Part shown: one piece after another, positions 8,876 to 15,756 of the stretch
Layout: every line of letters begins with the position of its first letter
How positions within the stretch are numbered: position 1 is the stretch's first letter
Virus record (IMG/VR): IMGVR_UViG_3300030419_002355
Coordinates: 1-24,902 of that record
From: a virus
Reading direction: 5' to 3' (one strand)
DNA length: 24,902 nucleotides
Made by a program: the position numbers and the translations under genes
Notes under the pieces: model-generated
Databases searched by the model: none
Told to the model about the DNA's origin: nothing
What the model saw: the letters and a program-made list of their open reading frames with translations, nothing else

Positions 8876-8877
8876 TT

Positions 8878-9084
8878 TTAGTTCTCATAGAGCATTTTAT
8901 TAATTTGCTCCTCTCTAAAACTACATCTATTCATAGTAGTGTAGTCTTTTAATTTTGTTAATTTACGGAGATGACTTCTACGCTCGTATATTAAATGGGC
9001 TACCGCTCGCTCTATCGCTTGTAACTCCGCTGAAAGTTCAAACTTTTCGAATATTCTTGCGCTAGTTAAAGCGGTAGTCTTCAT
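8878..9084 (-). CDS. hypothetical small helical protein
   Basis: The 68-residue protein is largely helical and basic in the middle (ELQAIERAVAHLIYERRSHLRKLTKLKD). No membrane segment or metal site is seen. It is packed directly between the membrane protein at 9085 and the basic protein at 8875, with 0- to 2-base spacing. Family not recognised. Confidence 0.6.
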   Translation of the reverse strand: MKTTALTSARIFEKFELSAELQAIERAVAHLIYERRSHLRKLTKLKDYTTMNRCSFREEQINKMLYEN

Positions 9085-9261
9085 TTATTTATCCTTTGCT
9101 TTACCTACATTTAAGGCAAACCAGTCTAGGACTTTGTACATTTTCTTGACAATGCCGTCATCAACTGGTGTAGGAGTAAGGGCTGCTATAAGGGAGCATC
9201 CCATTACTAACCAAGGGATTACTGTTAACCACCTGATTATCCACTCGAAGAATTCTAACAT
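9085..9261 (-). CDS. small single-span membrane protein, holin-like candidate
   Basis: The 58-residue protein has one hydrophobic segment (IIRWLTVIPWLVMGCSLIAAL, residues about 8-28), a Pro-rich turn and a charged C-terminus ending KAKDK. The ATG at 9261 is preferred over one 12 bases upstream because GGAG-ATAACT-ATG gives ideal Shine-Dalgarno spacing. Lysis genes are expected near here and another holin-like gene is at 10555, so it may be a holin, antiholin or unrelated inner membrane protein. No lysozyme is visible in this window. Confidence 0.6.
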   Translation of the reverse strand: MLEFFEWIIRWLTVIPWLVMGCSLIAALTPTPVDDGIVKKMYKVLDWFALNVGKAKDK

Positions 9262-9298
9262 AGTTATCTCCATCTTGCCACAGTCCGTGGCGCTTTGC

Positions 9299-9766
9299 CT
9301 AATTCCAGATTAAAGATTCATCTAGAAGTACGCTACCAACAAACCAGGGCAATCTTAGTAAATCCTGTTCAAAAACTTGCATAGCAGTTACTAAGGTTCC
9401 ATTCATAACAAGTCGGTAAACTTTCTTAGTCGAGTAATCAATAAATGTAAGACCCCCGAATTTTCCCTGATTATTTTCGAATTGTTTAATCATGTTTAAG
9501 TCTTTAGCGACTACAGTTAGTAAAGCACTATCTGGTGCCCAACTAAAGGTTTTATCTCTATCCTGCCAATCTCCTGTGCCATTAAATGCAAAGTTTTCGT
9601 CTGTAAAATTAACAGTAAGAGTACCAACATGACAATACGCAATAAAACTCTCCATACCCCAATTATGATTATATCTAGTTCTGACAGTTTCGGGCTTTGG
9701 AGCCTTAGCTACAGTACCTCTTATACTCTTATAATAAAAGTATGCTTGAGTAGGTGTTCTATTCAT
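9299..9766 (-). CDS. hypothetical phage protein
   Basis: The 155-residue soluble protein is mixed alpha/beta with many aromatics (TQAYFYYKSIRG, YNHNWGMESFIAYCHVG, TFSWAPDSALL). It shows no signal peptide, repeat or catalytic motif that I recognise. It is coupled to the upstream EF-hand microprotein by an ATGA overlap. Position among late genes suggests a virion or host-interaction role, unproven. Confidence 0.65.
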   Translation of the reverse strand: MNRTPTQAYFYYKSIRGTVAKAPKPETVRTRYNHNWGMESFIAYCHVGTLTVNFTDENFAFNGTGDWQDRDKTFSWAPDSALLTVVAKDLNMIKQFENNQGKFGGLTFIDYSTKKVYRLVMNGTLVTAMQVFEQDLLRLPWFVGSVLLDESLIWN

Positions 9767-9909
9767 TCTGCTTTTTGTGGTTTGAAATTATCAATTTCCT
9801 TAGCGGCTTTATTCTCCGCTTTTATAAACTTATCTTTTATATCGACTTTGCCGTCTCTATTTAGGTCTTTGCCAGTCAATATATTCCATAATTTTCTTAA
9901 TTTTTCCAT
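9763..9909 (-). CDS. 48-residue protein with EF-hand/dockerin-like calcium loop
   Basis: The peptide starts MEKLRKLWNILTGKD and contains DLNRDGKVDIKD at 15-26. This fits the calcium-loop pattern DxNxDGxxxxxD, with oxygen ligands at positions 1, 3, 5, 9 and 12. A helix on each side (LRKLWNILTG, KDKFIKAENKAAKEID) completes a single EF-hand-like unit. A Shine-Dalgarno AGGA precedes the ATG and the stop overlaps the next start as ATGA. No domain attached to the loop is visible. Calcium binding is inferred from the motif only. Confidence 0.7.
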   Translation of the reverse strand: MEKLRKLWNILTGKDLNRDGKVDIKDKFIKAENKAAKEIDNFKPQKAE

Positions 9910-9928
9910 AATTTTTTCCTGTAAGGGT

Positions 9929-10011
9929 GGGTAGTGCGGGACCCCGAGTTATTTTCCGTGTCATGAAATATCTTCATGCTCTTGTGCTTAGTATTAGGTC
10001 ACCGACTACCC
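9929..10011 (-). other. structured intergenic element, tRNA-like outline
   Basis: GGGTAGT and ACTACCC can close a 7-bp stem around 69 bases that include the perfect hairpin CATGAA-GATAT-TTCATG. The outline recalls a tRNA acceptor and anticodon arm, but there is no T-arm TTCRA and the loop lacks the invariant U33. It lies in the 132-base gap between the zinc-finger and EF-hand genes. It may be a decayed tRNA or an mRNA control structure. Confidence 0.35.
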
Positions 10012-10041
10012 GAAACTTAATCTGTAAGACCACCTCCTTAA

Positions 10042-10203
10042 CTAAATCCAGCGAACTGGGTCGTCTGGACACTCTGCCCACCTTAATTTAGTTTTGAGGG
10101 GCATAAAACAGTTACAAATTCTGCATGTCTTCCAAAATTTATTATAATGGGGACACTTCTTACAAATCTTTAACCTTTCTTCGTGAGAAAGCTTTTGCTT
10201 CAT
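10042..10203 (-). CDS. zinc-finger-like microprotein
   Basis: The 53-residue protein has seven-residue and three-residue Cys spacings typical of a small zinc ribbon: CKKCPHY, then CRICNCFMP, then AECP near the end. A similar arrangement (CxxCxHY...CxxCxCFMPxKxKL...CP) occurs in small proteins of marine T4-like phages. Zinc binding is inferred. Its ATG overlaps the previous stop (ATGA) and it ends with TAG. Function unknown. Confidence 0.7.
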   Translation of the reverse strand: MKQKLSHEERLKICKKCPHYNKFWKTCRICNCFMPLKTKLRWAECPDDPVRWI

Positions 10204-10376
10204 CTTAAAGATTTAGGTAATTTTTGTCGTTTCATGCGCTGTAGCCTCTTTTTTCGAGCTAATTGTATTTTTACTCGTTTACTAAGAGGAGTTTCCTCTT
10301 TTGTATCCTCTACAGCCTCTCTCAATGCTGTTTCAATAGCTTTATTTGGTAATTTTCTTTCCTTTTTCTTAGCCAT
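10200..10376 (-). CDS. small basic protein
   Basis: The 58-residue protein has a Lys-rich start (MAKKKERKLPNKAIETAL) and a strongly basic C-terminal half (SKRVKIQLARKKRLQRMKR). It is linked to both neighbours by overlaps: 8 bases with the upstream gene and ATGA with the zinc-finger gene. Nucleic acid binding is plausible from charge alone. Family not recognised. Confidence 0.65.
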   Translation of the reverse strand: MAKKKERKLPNKAIETALREAVEDTKEETPLSKRVKIQLARKKRLQRMKRQKLPKSLR

Positions 10377-10545
10377 TGATAAAGTCCATTGCTTCTTCTT
10401 TACTTGGGAATGTATTTTTTAAGCCTTCTGGGGATACAGTCCACCAAAAACCTCTTTTTTCAAACATTTCCCAACCTTCTGGTATACTATTTCCCTTAAC
10501 TTTAGGGGACTTAGTAATGTCTTTCTTCTCGTAGTTTGCTTCCAT
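10369..10545 (-). CDS. hypothetical 58-residue protein
   Basis: The protein is MEANYEKKDITKSPKVKG followed by a compact aromatic part (PEGWEMFEKRGFWWTVSPEG) and a short helix (SKEEAMDFING). An AGGAG site six bases before the ATG supports the start. It overlaps the next gene by 8 bases. No known family; the small domain with paired Trp looks folded rather than random. Confidence 0.65.
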   Translation of the reverse strand: MEANYEKKDITKSPKVKGNSIPEGWEMFEKRGFWWTVSPEGLKNTFPSKEEAMDFING

Positions 10546-10554
10546 TGTTTTCTC

Positions 10555-10752
10555 CTAGCTATGCATCTGCCACATGGCAATAATGATGCCTGCTCCGCCG
10601 ACGATTACTGCTCCGGCGGCTGATATTAAAATTGTTTCGATTCTTGATATGCTTTCATCAATACTGTCAAAACGGTTAAATGCAGTTTTCCATCGCTCCG
10701 CGCAAACAGCCTCATGTTTCGCTAAATCTGTTGCCACCTTGTCGGCGTCCAT
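10555..10752 (-). CDS. holin-like protein (XhlA-type layout)
   Basis: The 65-residue protein has an N-terminal soluble amphipathic part (KHEAVCAERWKTAFNRFDSID, then ISRIETIL) and one C-terminal membrane span (SAAGAVIVGGAGIIIAMW, about 44-61). This coiled helix plus tail anchor layout matches XhlA-like holin or lysis-associated proteins. A GAGAGG ribosome site lies upstream. It is the first gene after a perfect promoter at 10800-10828, which fits a separately timed lysis gene. No endolysin is adjacent, so the lysis role is inferred. Confidence 0.65.
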   Translation of the reverse strand: MDADKVATDLAKHEAVCAERWKTAFNRFDSIDESISRIETILISAAGAVIVGGAGIIIAMWQMHS

Positions 10753-10799
10753 TTGTTTTCCTCTCTCTTTTTACTTTGTGAAGTTATCACTATGCATAA

Positions 10800-10828
10800 A
10801 TTATATCAAAGTCTGGACCGAATGTCAA
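10800..10828 (-). promoter_or_regulatory. consensus sigma-70 promoter
   Basis: TTGACA, a 17-base spacer and TATAAT on the minus strand match consensus fully. It begins just past the cyclase stop codon and drives the holin-like gene and downstream packaging genes, giving this segment transcription independent of the accessory cassette. Confidence 0.85.
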
Positions 10829-10831
10829 GTA

Positions 10832-12622
10832 CTATTTTCGTATGGTATAGATTTTGACAGGTTCAGACTTACCTTTTACAGTTACCTCGTCTAAAAAGTC
10901 GTAGTCATAACCATCAACTAAACTGTACTCAGAAATAATTAATCCTGTATCGTACTCTTTACAACTGCTCTCTAGCCTAGCAGCCAAATTGACGCTATCA
11001 CCAAGCACACTGTAATCGAAACGACTATTACTACCAAAGTTTCCGACGACACAGAGTCCGGTATTGATACCTGCACCTGTGTGAATCTCGTCCAGTCCTT
11101 CTTCTTTAAGTTTTTCATTTAATTCCTCCAACGATTCCCTCATTTCTAGAACCGCTTTAGTTGCATTCTCTTTATGATTCTCATCTTCAAGAGGCGCGCC
11201 CCAAAACGCCATAATACAGTCTCCCATATATTTATCTATTGTACCCCCGTGTTTCATAATTATCTCAGTCTGATTAGTTAAAAAACGATTAATCAGATTA
11301 GTAAGTCCTTGTGGATTCTTCTGGTATTTTTCAGAGATGGGGGTAAATCCTCGTATGTCAGAAAATAAGAAAGTTAGTTGTTTCGTCGACCCACCCAATT
11401 CAAGTAAATTTGGGTTTTTTTGTAATTTTTCAACCAAGTCCCTAGATACATATGTCCCAAATTGTTGTTTAATTTGTAAACGCATGAAATACTGCTGGAG
11501 AAAATTCCTGAAAGTTACAATACTCCAAAACAAAATCGAGATGATTACGATTCCAGAGATGTCCAATAAATAGGAAGATTGATAAGCATACCAGGTACCA
11601 TAAGATAGTCCACCAATAATTGCTAATAGAGTAGGTAAACTAACATATATCCAACCTGCAGTAATTAGAATAAGGAGCAAAGCCAGGACTGCAGCTCCTA
11701 GCTCCGCTGAAACAGCCCAATCTGGTGTAGAAGGGGCTGTACCTTCTATAAGGTTATGTAGTACATTCGCCTGTATCTCATGAGGATATTTTGGTCCTGC
11801 AGGTGTCGGTACTGGGTTAACTACTCCCTCTGCTGTTACTCCTATTATAATAAAAGGAGCTTCAATAGGGTTTCTTAAAAATTCTGCTGCTGTTTGTTTG
11901 TAGAACTTTGTATTCCAGTTAAGATATATTCTCCCATTTGGGTCTGTATTCATTTCTGGATATGCTGGTACTCTAACCCATTCTACTCCTGTTTCATTAG
12001 TACGAATTTGATAACTAATATCATCTACTGCAAGTCTAAGCATTTCTAGTGCAAAACTTGGATATAGTTTATCTTGAACATTAACTACTAGAGGTATTCT
12101 TCTGGTTACTCCATCGATTTCGGGACTTGCTGTAATTAATCCAACCCCATCAGCTGTTGTAGAGAGCATGGGTTCTTGTTTTAAAAGTCCAGGATAGTTA
12201 AAAAGCCACGGAAGTGGGTCTTCTCCAATTTGGGCAGTCCCTATGTGAGGGCCTTGTGTAGTTACTTGACTTGAAGCTGCGTATGCAAGTACTGCTTTTC
12301 TTTCCATAAAAGCATCTGCTAATTCAATATCGTTTTCAGCTCCTCGAATGTCTGGATTAGGCATTAGTACCGTAATACCTGAAACCCCGTGTGTCCTTTC
12401 TACTAGAGTTGCATATAATTCTCTAGGTAATGGATATCCGTTATATGCATCAATGATTTCCTCATCTAAATCAATGATTAAGATATTCTCGTTTTGAACT
12501 TCCTCAGTATTCATTATTAAATAATCAAATACTTTTAATTCTAGTATTTTAAAAGGATAGGGATTCCAGGCCAGTAATAAAACGAAGCCTATTGCTAGTA
12601 GTGCGTTAGTTAGTGTTTTCAA
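10832..12622 (-). CDS. CHASE2-domain class III adenylate/guanylate cyclase
   Basis: The 596-residue membrane protein has a signal anchor (1-20), a periplasmic CHASE2 sensor (about 25-300), two to three membrane spans (about 303-370) and a cytoplasmic class III cyclase domain (about 412-596). Catalytic features are intact: metal-binding Asp422 (FSDIRGFT) and Asp468 (DKYMGD), purine-contacting Lys464 with Ser538, and transition-state Asn545/Arg549 in GDSVNLAARLES. The Lys/Ser pair favours ATP as substrate, so cAMP is the likely product. Translation probably starts at TTG 12622, preceded by AAGGA at good spacing, right after the curlin gene stop. CHASE2 cyclases are typical of bacteria; one in a phage late operon is unusual. 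Next to FecR and curli genes it may signal secretion or surface state. Confidence 0.92.
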   Translation of the reverse strand: MKTLTNALLAIGFVLLLAWNPYPFKILELKVFDYLIMNTEEVQNENILIIDLDEEIIDAYNGYPLPRELYATLVERTHGVSGITVLMPNPDIRGAENDIELADAFMERKAVLAYAASSQVTTQGPHIGTAQIGEDPLPWLFNYPGLLKQEPMLSTTADGVGLITASPEIDGVTRRIPLVVNVQDKLYPSFALEMLRLAVDDISYQIRTNETGVEWVRVPAYPEMNTDPNGRIYLNWNTKFYKQTAAEFLRNPIEAPFIIIGVTAEGVVNPVPTPAGPKYPHEIQANVLHNLIEGTAPSTPDWAVSAELGAAVLALLLILITAGWIYVSLPTLLAIIGGLSYGTWYAYQSSYLLDISGIVIISILFWSIVTFRNFLQQYFMRLQIKQQFGTYVSRDLVEKLQKNPNLLELGGSTKQLTFLFSDIRGFTPISEKYQKNPQGLTNLINRFLTNQTEIIMKHGGTIDKYMGDCIMAFWGAPLEDENHKENATKAVLEMRESLEELNEKLKEEGLDEIHTGAGINTGLCVVGNFGSNSRFDYSVLGDSVNLAARLESSCKEYDTGLIISEYSLVDGYDYDFLDEVTVKGKSEPVKIYTIRK

Positions 12623-13435
12623 TTAATTTCCTTGTGTTACAGTAATATTACAACCGCCAGTAGTTATACAGTTCTGGCTTAGTGTGTAGTTTTGAGTAGT
12701 GTTTCCTCTTTGTAATAAGTCTAAAATAGTCGGCTGACTACCATTAAGTGTGATGGTGGCATTGTGTTCGCCATTGTTTTTCTGACTAATACTGACTTCA
12801 TTGTCGTCATTATAAATATAAAGTGTTAATTCTTTGTCTCCGTTCTGCATTTGCTTTACAAAAACATCATTATTATCTGCATATATAAACGCTTTAATAC
12901 TGTGGTTTATAGAACTGCTATCTTGTTTTTGACTTCCTTTGAATTCATTATCATCTCCATGAATATCTAACTGTACGAAGTTTCCCCCAGGCTCAGTTCC
13001 ATCATAATTCCAATTTGGAGTTAAACTATTACCATTTTCATATCCTTGACCAAAAACAACCTTATTTTCGTCTCCCCAAACATGCATTTGGAAGTCGTTT
13101 TCATTACAACTAGAAGCAGAGCATTTTTGTTTAATTGTCAGTTCATTACCTAAACCATCTACATCACCACCCCAATTATAACCAGACCCCCATATATCAG
13201 TATACCCAATATAATTATTATTTCCATATTGGAATAAATCTAAAGTATTATCATCATGATTGAAGGAGAATCTTATTAAATTATTATGTCCTACTTGGTC
13301 AATTTCAAGACTAAAATTGTCTCCACTTTGTACTTGGTCAATATGTACATGGTTATCGTCTGCTTGTAGCTGTTCGCCAAAAACGAATATTACTACAATA
13401 AATAATATTAAAGCACTTTTTAAAAATTTAATCAT
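12623..13435 (-). CDS. secreted curlin-repeat protein (CsgA/CsgB-like)
   Basis: The 270-residue protein begins with a signal peptide (IKFLKSALILFIVVIFVFG, cleaved near EQLQA). It then has repeated short strands with the curlin pattern IxQxGxxN: HIDQVQSGDNF, EIDQVGHNNL, DLFQYGNNNY, later VSISQKNNGEHN and LDLLQRGNTTQN. Such repeats stack into a beta solenoid and polymerise as amyloid in E. coli curli. Repeats here are separated by irregular acidic segments with Cys pairs. The ATG at 13435 is chosen because the signal peptide begins there and it overlaps the upstream stop as TAATG. It probably leaves the cell through the CsgG pore encoded nearby. Confidence 0.82.
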   Translation of the reverse strand: MIKFLKSALILFIVVIFVFGEQLQADDNHVHIDQVQSGDNFSLEIDQVGHNNLIRFSFNHDDNTLDLFQYGNNNYIGYTDIWGSGYNWGGDVDGLGNELTIKQKCSASSCNENDFQMHVWGDENKVVFGQGYENGNSLTPNWNYDGTEPGGNFVQLDIHGDDNEFKGSQKQDSSSINHSIKAFIYADNNDVFVKQMQNGDKELTLYIYNDDNEVSISQKNNGEHNATITLNGSQPTILDLLQRGNTTQNYTLSQNCITTGGCNITVTQGN

Positions 13436-13599
13436 TATGTTATCCAACAGACTGGGTATACACACCAATAAGGATTAGCAAATCCTAAAAACCATAGAAT
13501 TAGTATCCATAGCGGTATCTGTATCCAAGTCTTCCCTTTAGACCACTCTCTAAATCTTAGAGCATATGGAGCTAGTTTATTAAATAATTTTATTACCAT
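13435..13599 (-). CDS. 54-residue membrane protein
   Basis: The peptide has an N-terminal amphipathic basic part (VIKLFNKLAPYALRFREW) and one hydrophobic Trp-rich span (IQIPLWILILWFLGFA), then a short Cys-containing tail (YWCVYPVCWIT). The stop overlaps the curlin start (TAATG) and the start overlaps the upstream stop by 7 bases, so it is embedded in the operon. It may assist export of the neighbouring curlins. Family not recognised. Confidence 0.65.
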   Translation of the reverse strand: MVIKLFNKLAPYALRFREWSKGKTWIQIPLWILILWFLGFANPYWCVYPVCWIT

Positions 13600-13892
13600 T
13601 TTACTTTATTTGCCCAATAAGCTGCGGACATTTTTCCTTTCTTTATGTTCTTTGCGTGACGAGCCTTAAATGAGGCTCTACGCTTTTTCTGGGCGGCTGA
13701 TTTAGGAGACTTTCCTGCTCCCTTGACTCCTTGTTGTCCAAATCTAATAGTCTTTGTTCTTTTGCCTACTTTTGCGACTACTACATGAGATTTAGTTTTA
13801 TGTTTTGGAGTTCTTTTTGGTTTATTATATCCAGATACTCCAGCTCTCTTAAGTTTACCGTTTCTTTTCTTTCTAGCTCTTTTTCTTGCCAT
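13593..13892 (-). CDS. conserved-type basic phage protein (DUF5872-like)
   Basis: The 99-residue protein is Lys/Arg-rich. It carries the ordered elements GYNKPKRTPKHKTKSHVVV, KTIRFGQQGVKG, RRASFKARHAKNIKKGKMS and AAYWANKVKW. I associate this pattern with a small basic family in marine phages, from memory as DUF5872; the name needs checking. The ATG at 13892 is preferred to one at 13937, since GGGG lies upstream and the longer start would run inside the 28-residue gene. Nucleic acid binding is likely from charge. Confidence 0.75.
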   Translation of the reverse strand: MARKRARKKRNGKLKRAGVSGYNKPKRTPKHKTKSHVVVAKVGKRTKTIRFGQQGVKGAGKSPKSAAQKKRRASFKARHAKNIKKGKMSAAYWANKVKW

Positions 13893-13959
13893 GTTTCTTT
13901 CCCCTTTTCTTCTTAGGTCGTCCTCGACGCTTTCCATATGTTCCTTTACCTTTTGGCAT
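13873..13959 (-). CDS. 28-residue AT-hook-like peptide
   Basis: The peptide is MPKGKGTYGKRRGRPKKKRG followed by a Lys-rich tail. RRGRPKKKRG matches the AT-hook core (RGRP flanked by basic residues), which inserts in the minor groove of AT-rich DNA. A perfect AGGAGG lies four bases before the ATG, one of the strongest ribosome sites in the window. It overlaps the next gene by 20 bases. DNA binding is inferred from the motif. Confidence 0.65.
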   Translation of the reverse strand: MPKGKGTYGKRRGRPKKKRGKKHGKKKS

Positions 13960-13967
13960 ATTTCCTC

Positions 13968-15083
13968 CTAATTAGTCTGTCGTATGATTATACTAATAGA
14001 CTCTCCATCACCTGTTGTGATTATACTTTCTTTTTCATCAGTTATAGTCTGAATTCGAGCATTGGCATCTATAGGCAGTTTAATACTGATTATACCAGTA
14101 ACTTGTCTATAAAACCAAATTTGTCCACTATCATCAATTATAGTATTATATTGAGTTTGTGGGTCAAGTCCTGGTTTTGTTCCTTCAATAGAAACTTGTT
14201 CAAAACCACCACTATCTCTGTTTCTATCAAGTAAGTCTGATTCCTCTATGATTTCTAGTAAGTCTTGTAAAAAGTCTACATCTAATAAATCAATGTCTAA
14301 TTCTGAGAAACTCCAATCTTTATCTTCTTCTAAGTAATCAGTTTCTAATTCATTAAATTCTAGAAAATCTGCAGTTAGTATATTACTTGCACTATTTTCA
14401 GTTCTTACTTCCTCTACTGCTGTTTGTATTTCTGCTGGAGGAGATACAATAAATAAGTTATCAATTTGTGCTACAGTAACATCAGTTAATTGTACAGGTT
14501 TTACAGGGGGACTTGATATAGTTGATACCATAGTAGCCTGAAACGCCTGATTTAAAGTAACTGTACCGCCTTCATTTGTTACTGTTATCTCTCCAGAAGC
14601 GTCTCCATTTGCATCAGGTAAGAGAATTATTAGTGACCTTCCTAATTCATCAATTGTAGTAGTAAAGTCTGTTCCTCTAATTCCTATTTGTGCAGTAGGA
14701 GTTTCGATAGTAATATTTGCTTTGTTCATGTTAGCAGACATACCAGAGGTAAATCGTGCTGTTCCCATAGCAAACTTCATTACCATCTTTGATTTAGATG
14801 GATTAGGGTCATAAATTACTTCGTCAATTAAAACCCTGCTATGTTCGGTTAAACGGAGATTTGAGTCATCAAGAAATTCTACTTTCATTCGTCCGTTGCC
14901 TGTGTTAAGCAAGTCATATAATAATACATCTTGGTCAACTGCGGCAACGAACTCCTGATTATTTCGTGTAAGTGCGCCTTTACCCGTCTGTTCCGTAATA
15001 TCACCAATAGGATTGGCTAATGCTAAACTAGGTACTAGACTAATCGCTAGTATCTTTTTGATTAATTGTAATCGTCGCATCAT
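13968..15083 (-). CDS. secreted FecR-domain protein
   Basis: The protein of about 371 residues begins with a basic signal peptide (RRLQLIKKILAISLVPSLALA). A FecR domain follows: TEQTGKGALTRNNQ, VKVEF-like strand LDDSNLRLTEHSRVLID, the family signature TPTAQIGIRGTDF, then LITVTN-type strands. The C-terminal half is acidic with DLLDVDFL-like repeats. FecR proteins read an outer membrane receptor state and pass it to a sigma factor. A stand-alone periplasmic FecR, without an anti-sigma N-terminus, is common next to CHASE2 cyclases. The start region overlaps the upstream curlin gene by about 44 bases, with no strong ribosome site, so the exact ATG (15083 or 15080) is uncertain. Confidence 0.85.
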   Translation of the reverse strand: MMRRLQLIKKILAISLVPSLALANPIGDITEQTGKGALTRNNQEFVAAVDQDVLLYDLLNTGNGRMKVEFLDDSNLRLTEHSRVLIDEVIYDPNPSKSKMVMKFAMGTARFTSGMSANMNKANITIETPTAQIGIRGTDFTTTIDELGRSLIILLPDANGDASGEITVTNEGGTVTLNQAFQATMVSTISSPPVKPVQLTDVTVAQIDNLFIVSPPAEIQTAVEEVRTENSASNILTADFLEFNELETDYLEEDKDWSFSELDIDLLDVDFLQDLLEIIEESDLLDRNRDSGGFEQVSIEGTKPGLDPQTQYNTIIDDSGQIWFYRQVTGIISIKLPIDANARIQTITDEKESIITTGDGESISIIIRQTN

Positions 15084-15756
15084 CTGAAGTAATATCAAGA
15101 TTAATCACACCTGAACAAGAAGTAACACCCTGAGGGCAGCTTCCTGACTGCTGTATAATATCAATATCTGCATCGTCCCCGTTAAACTCTGCTATTAGGA
15201 TTTGGTCCTCATCTTTTTGTTGAGTATTAATGTTATTACCGTCACCAGTAATATCCCATTCCCATTTAACACTATCTGCATCTACTAATGTAGTAAATAT
15301 ATTAGTACCTCCAGTAAGAGTTAAATCATAGTTAAAGCTTTCGGAAGATTGGTTATACCCCAAATCAAAGTCCCACTCATTTGAATCCCCTGTAACATCT
15401 AAATCTAAGTCCAGACTATCTGCAGAGCCAGTATATCCAATGTTCCAATCAAATATGTTACTGTCCCCTGTAAATACCATGTCTATATTAGCTGAGTCTA
15501 ATACGATAGGTCCAAATAATTGGTTACTATTTCCTATTTGGTCTAAATTAAAGGTTATGTCACTACCTGTGATTTCCATATCAGTAGCACAAGCTCCTGA
15601 TGCAATAGTTCCACAAAATTTGTTTCCATAACCTATCTGGTCAATTGTCAAAGTCAAAGTATCACCCTCTTGTTCAAGAAAAATCTCGTTATCGGTTGAT
15701 TGTGCGAAAATTGACACAGAAAGGAAAAGTGCAAATATAGTTAAATATTTATTCAC
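15040..15756 (-). CDS. secreted curlin-like repeat protein 2
   Basis: The 238-residue protein has a signal peptide (NKYLTIFALFLSVSIFAQS). Curlin-like strands follow: LTIDQIGYGNKF, FNLDQIGNSNQL, NINTQQKDEDQ, IDIIQQSG and ITINQKD. Between them are Asp/Ser-rich units of the form DLDVTGDSNEWDFDLGY. GTG at 15756 is chosen: GGGAG lies six bases upstream and the signal peptide begins there. It overlaps the csgG stop by 8 bases. Being directly after csgG, it is the most likely secreted substrate. Its Cys pairs could form disulphides. It is longer and more acidic than E. coli CsgA. Confidence 0.8.
   Translation of the reverse strand: MNKYLTIFALFLSVSIFAQSTDNEIFLEQEGDTLTLTIDQIGYGNKFCGTIASGACATDMEITGSDITFNLDQIGNSNQLFGPIVLDSANIDMVFTGDSNIFDWNIGYTGSADSLDLDLDVTGDSNEWDFDLGYNQSSESFNYDLTLTGGTNIFTTLVDADSVKWEWDITGDGNNINTQQKDEDQILIAEFNGDDADIDIIQQSGSCPQGVTSCSGVINLDITSDDATITINQKDTSD

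Noticed and set aside
9929-10011. True tRNA
   Set aside because: No T-arm TTCRA, no U33 and weak D-arm; kept only as a structured element.
13893-13937. Upstream ATG extension of the basic DUF-like gene
   Set aside because: The extension is a shadow of the 28-residue AT-hook gene, which has a much stronger ribosome site.
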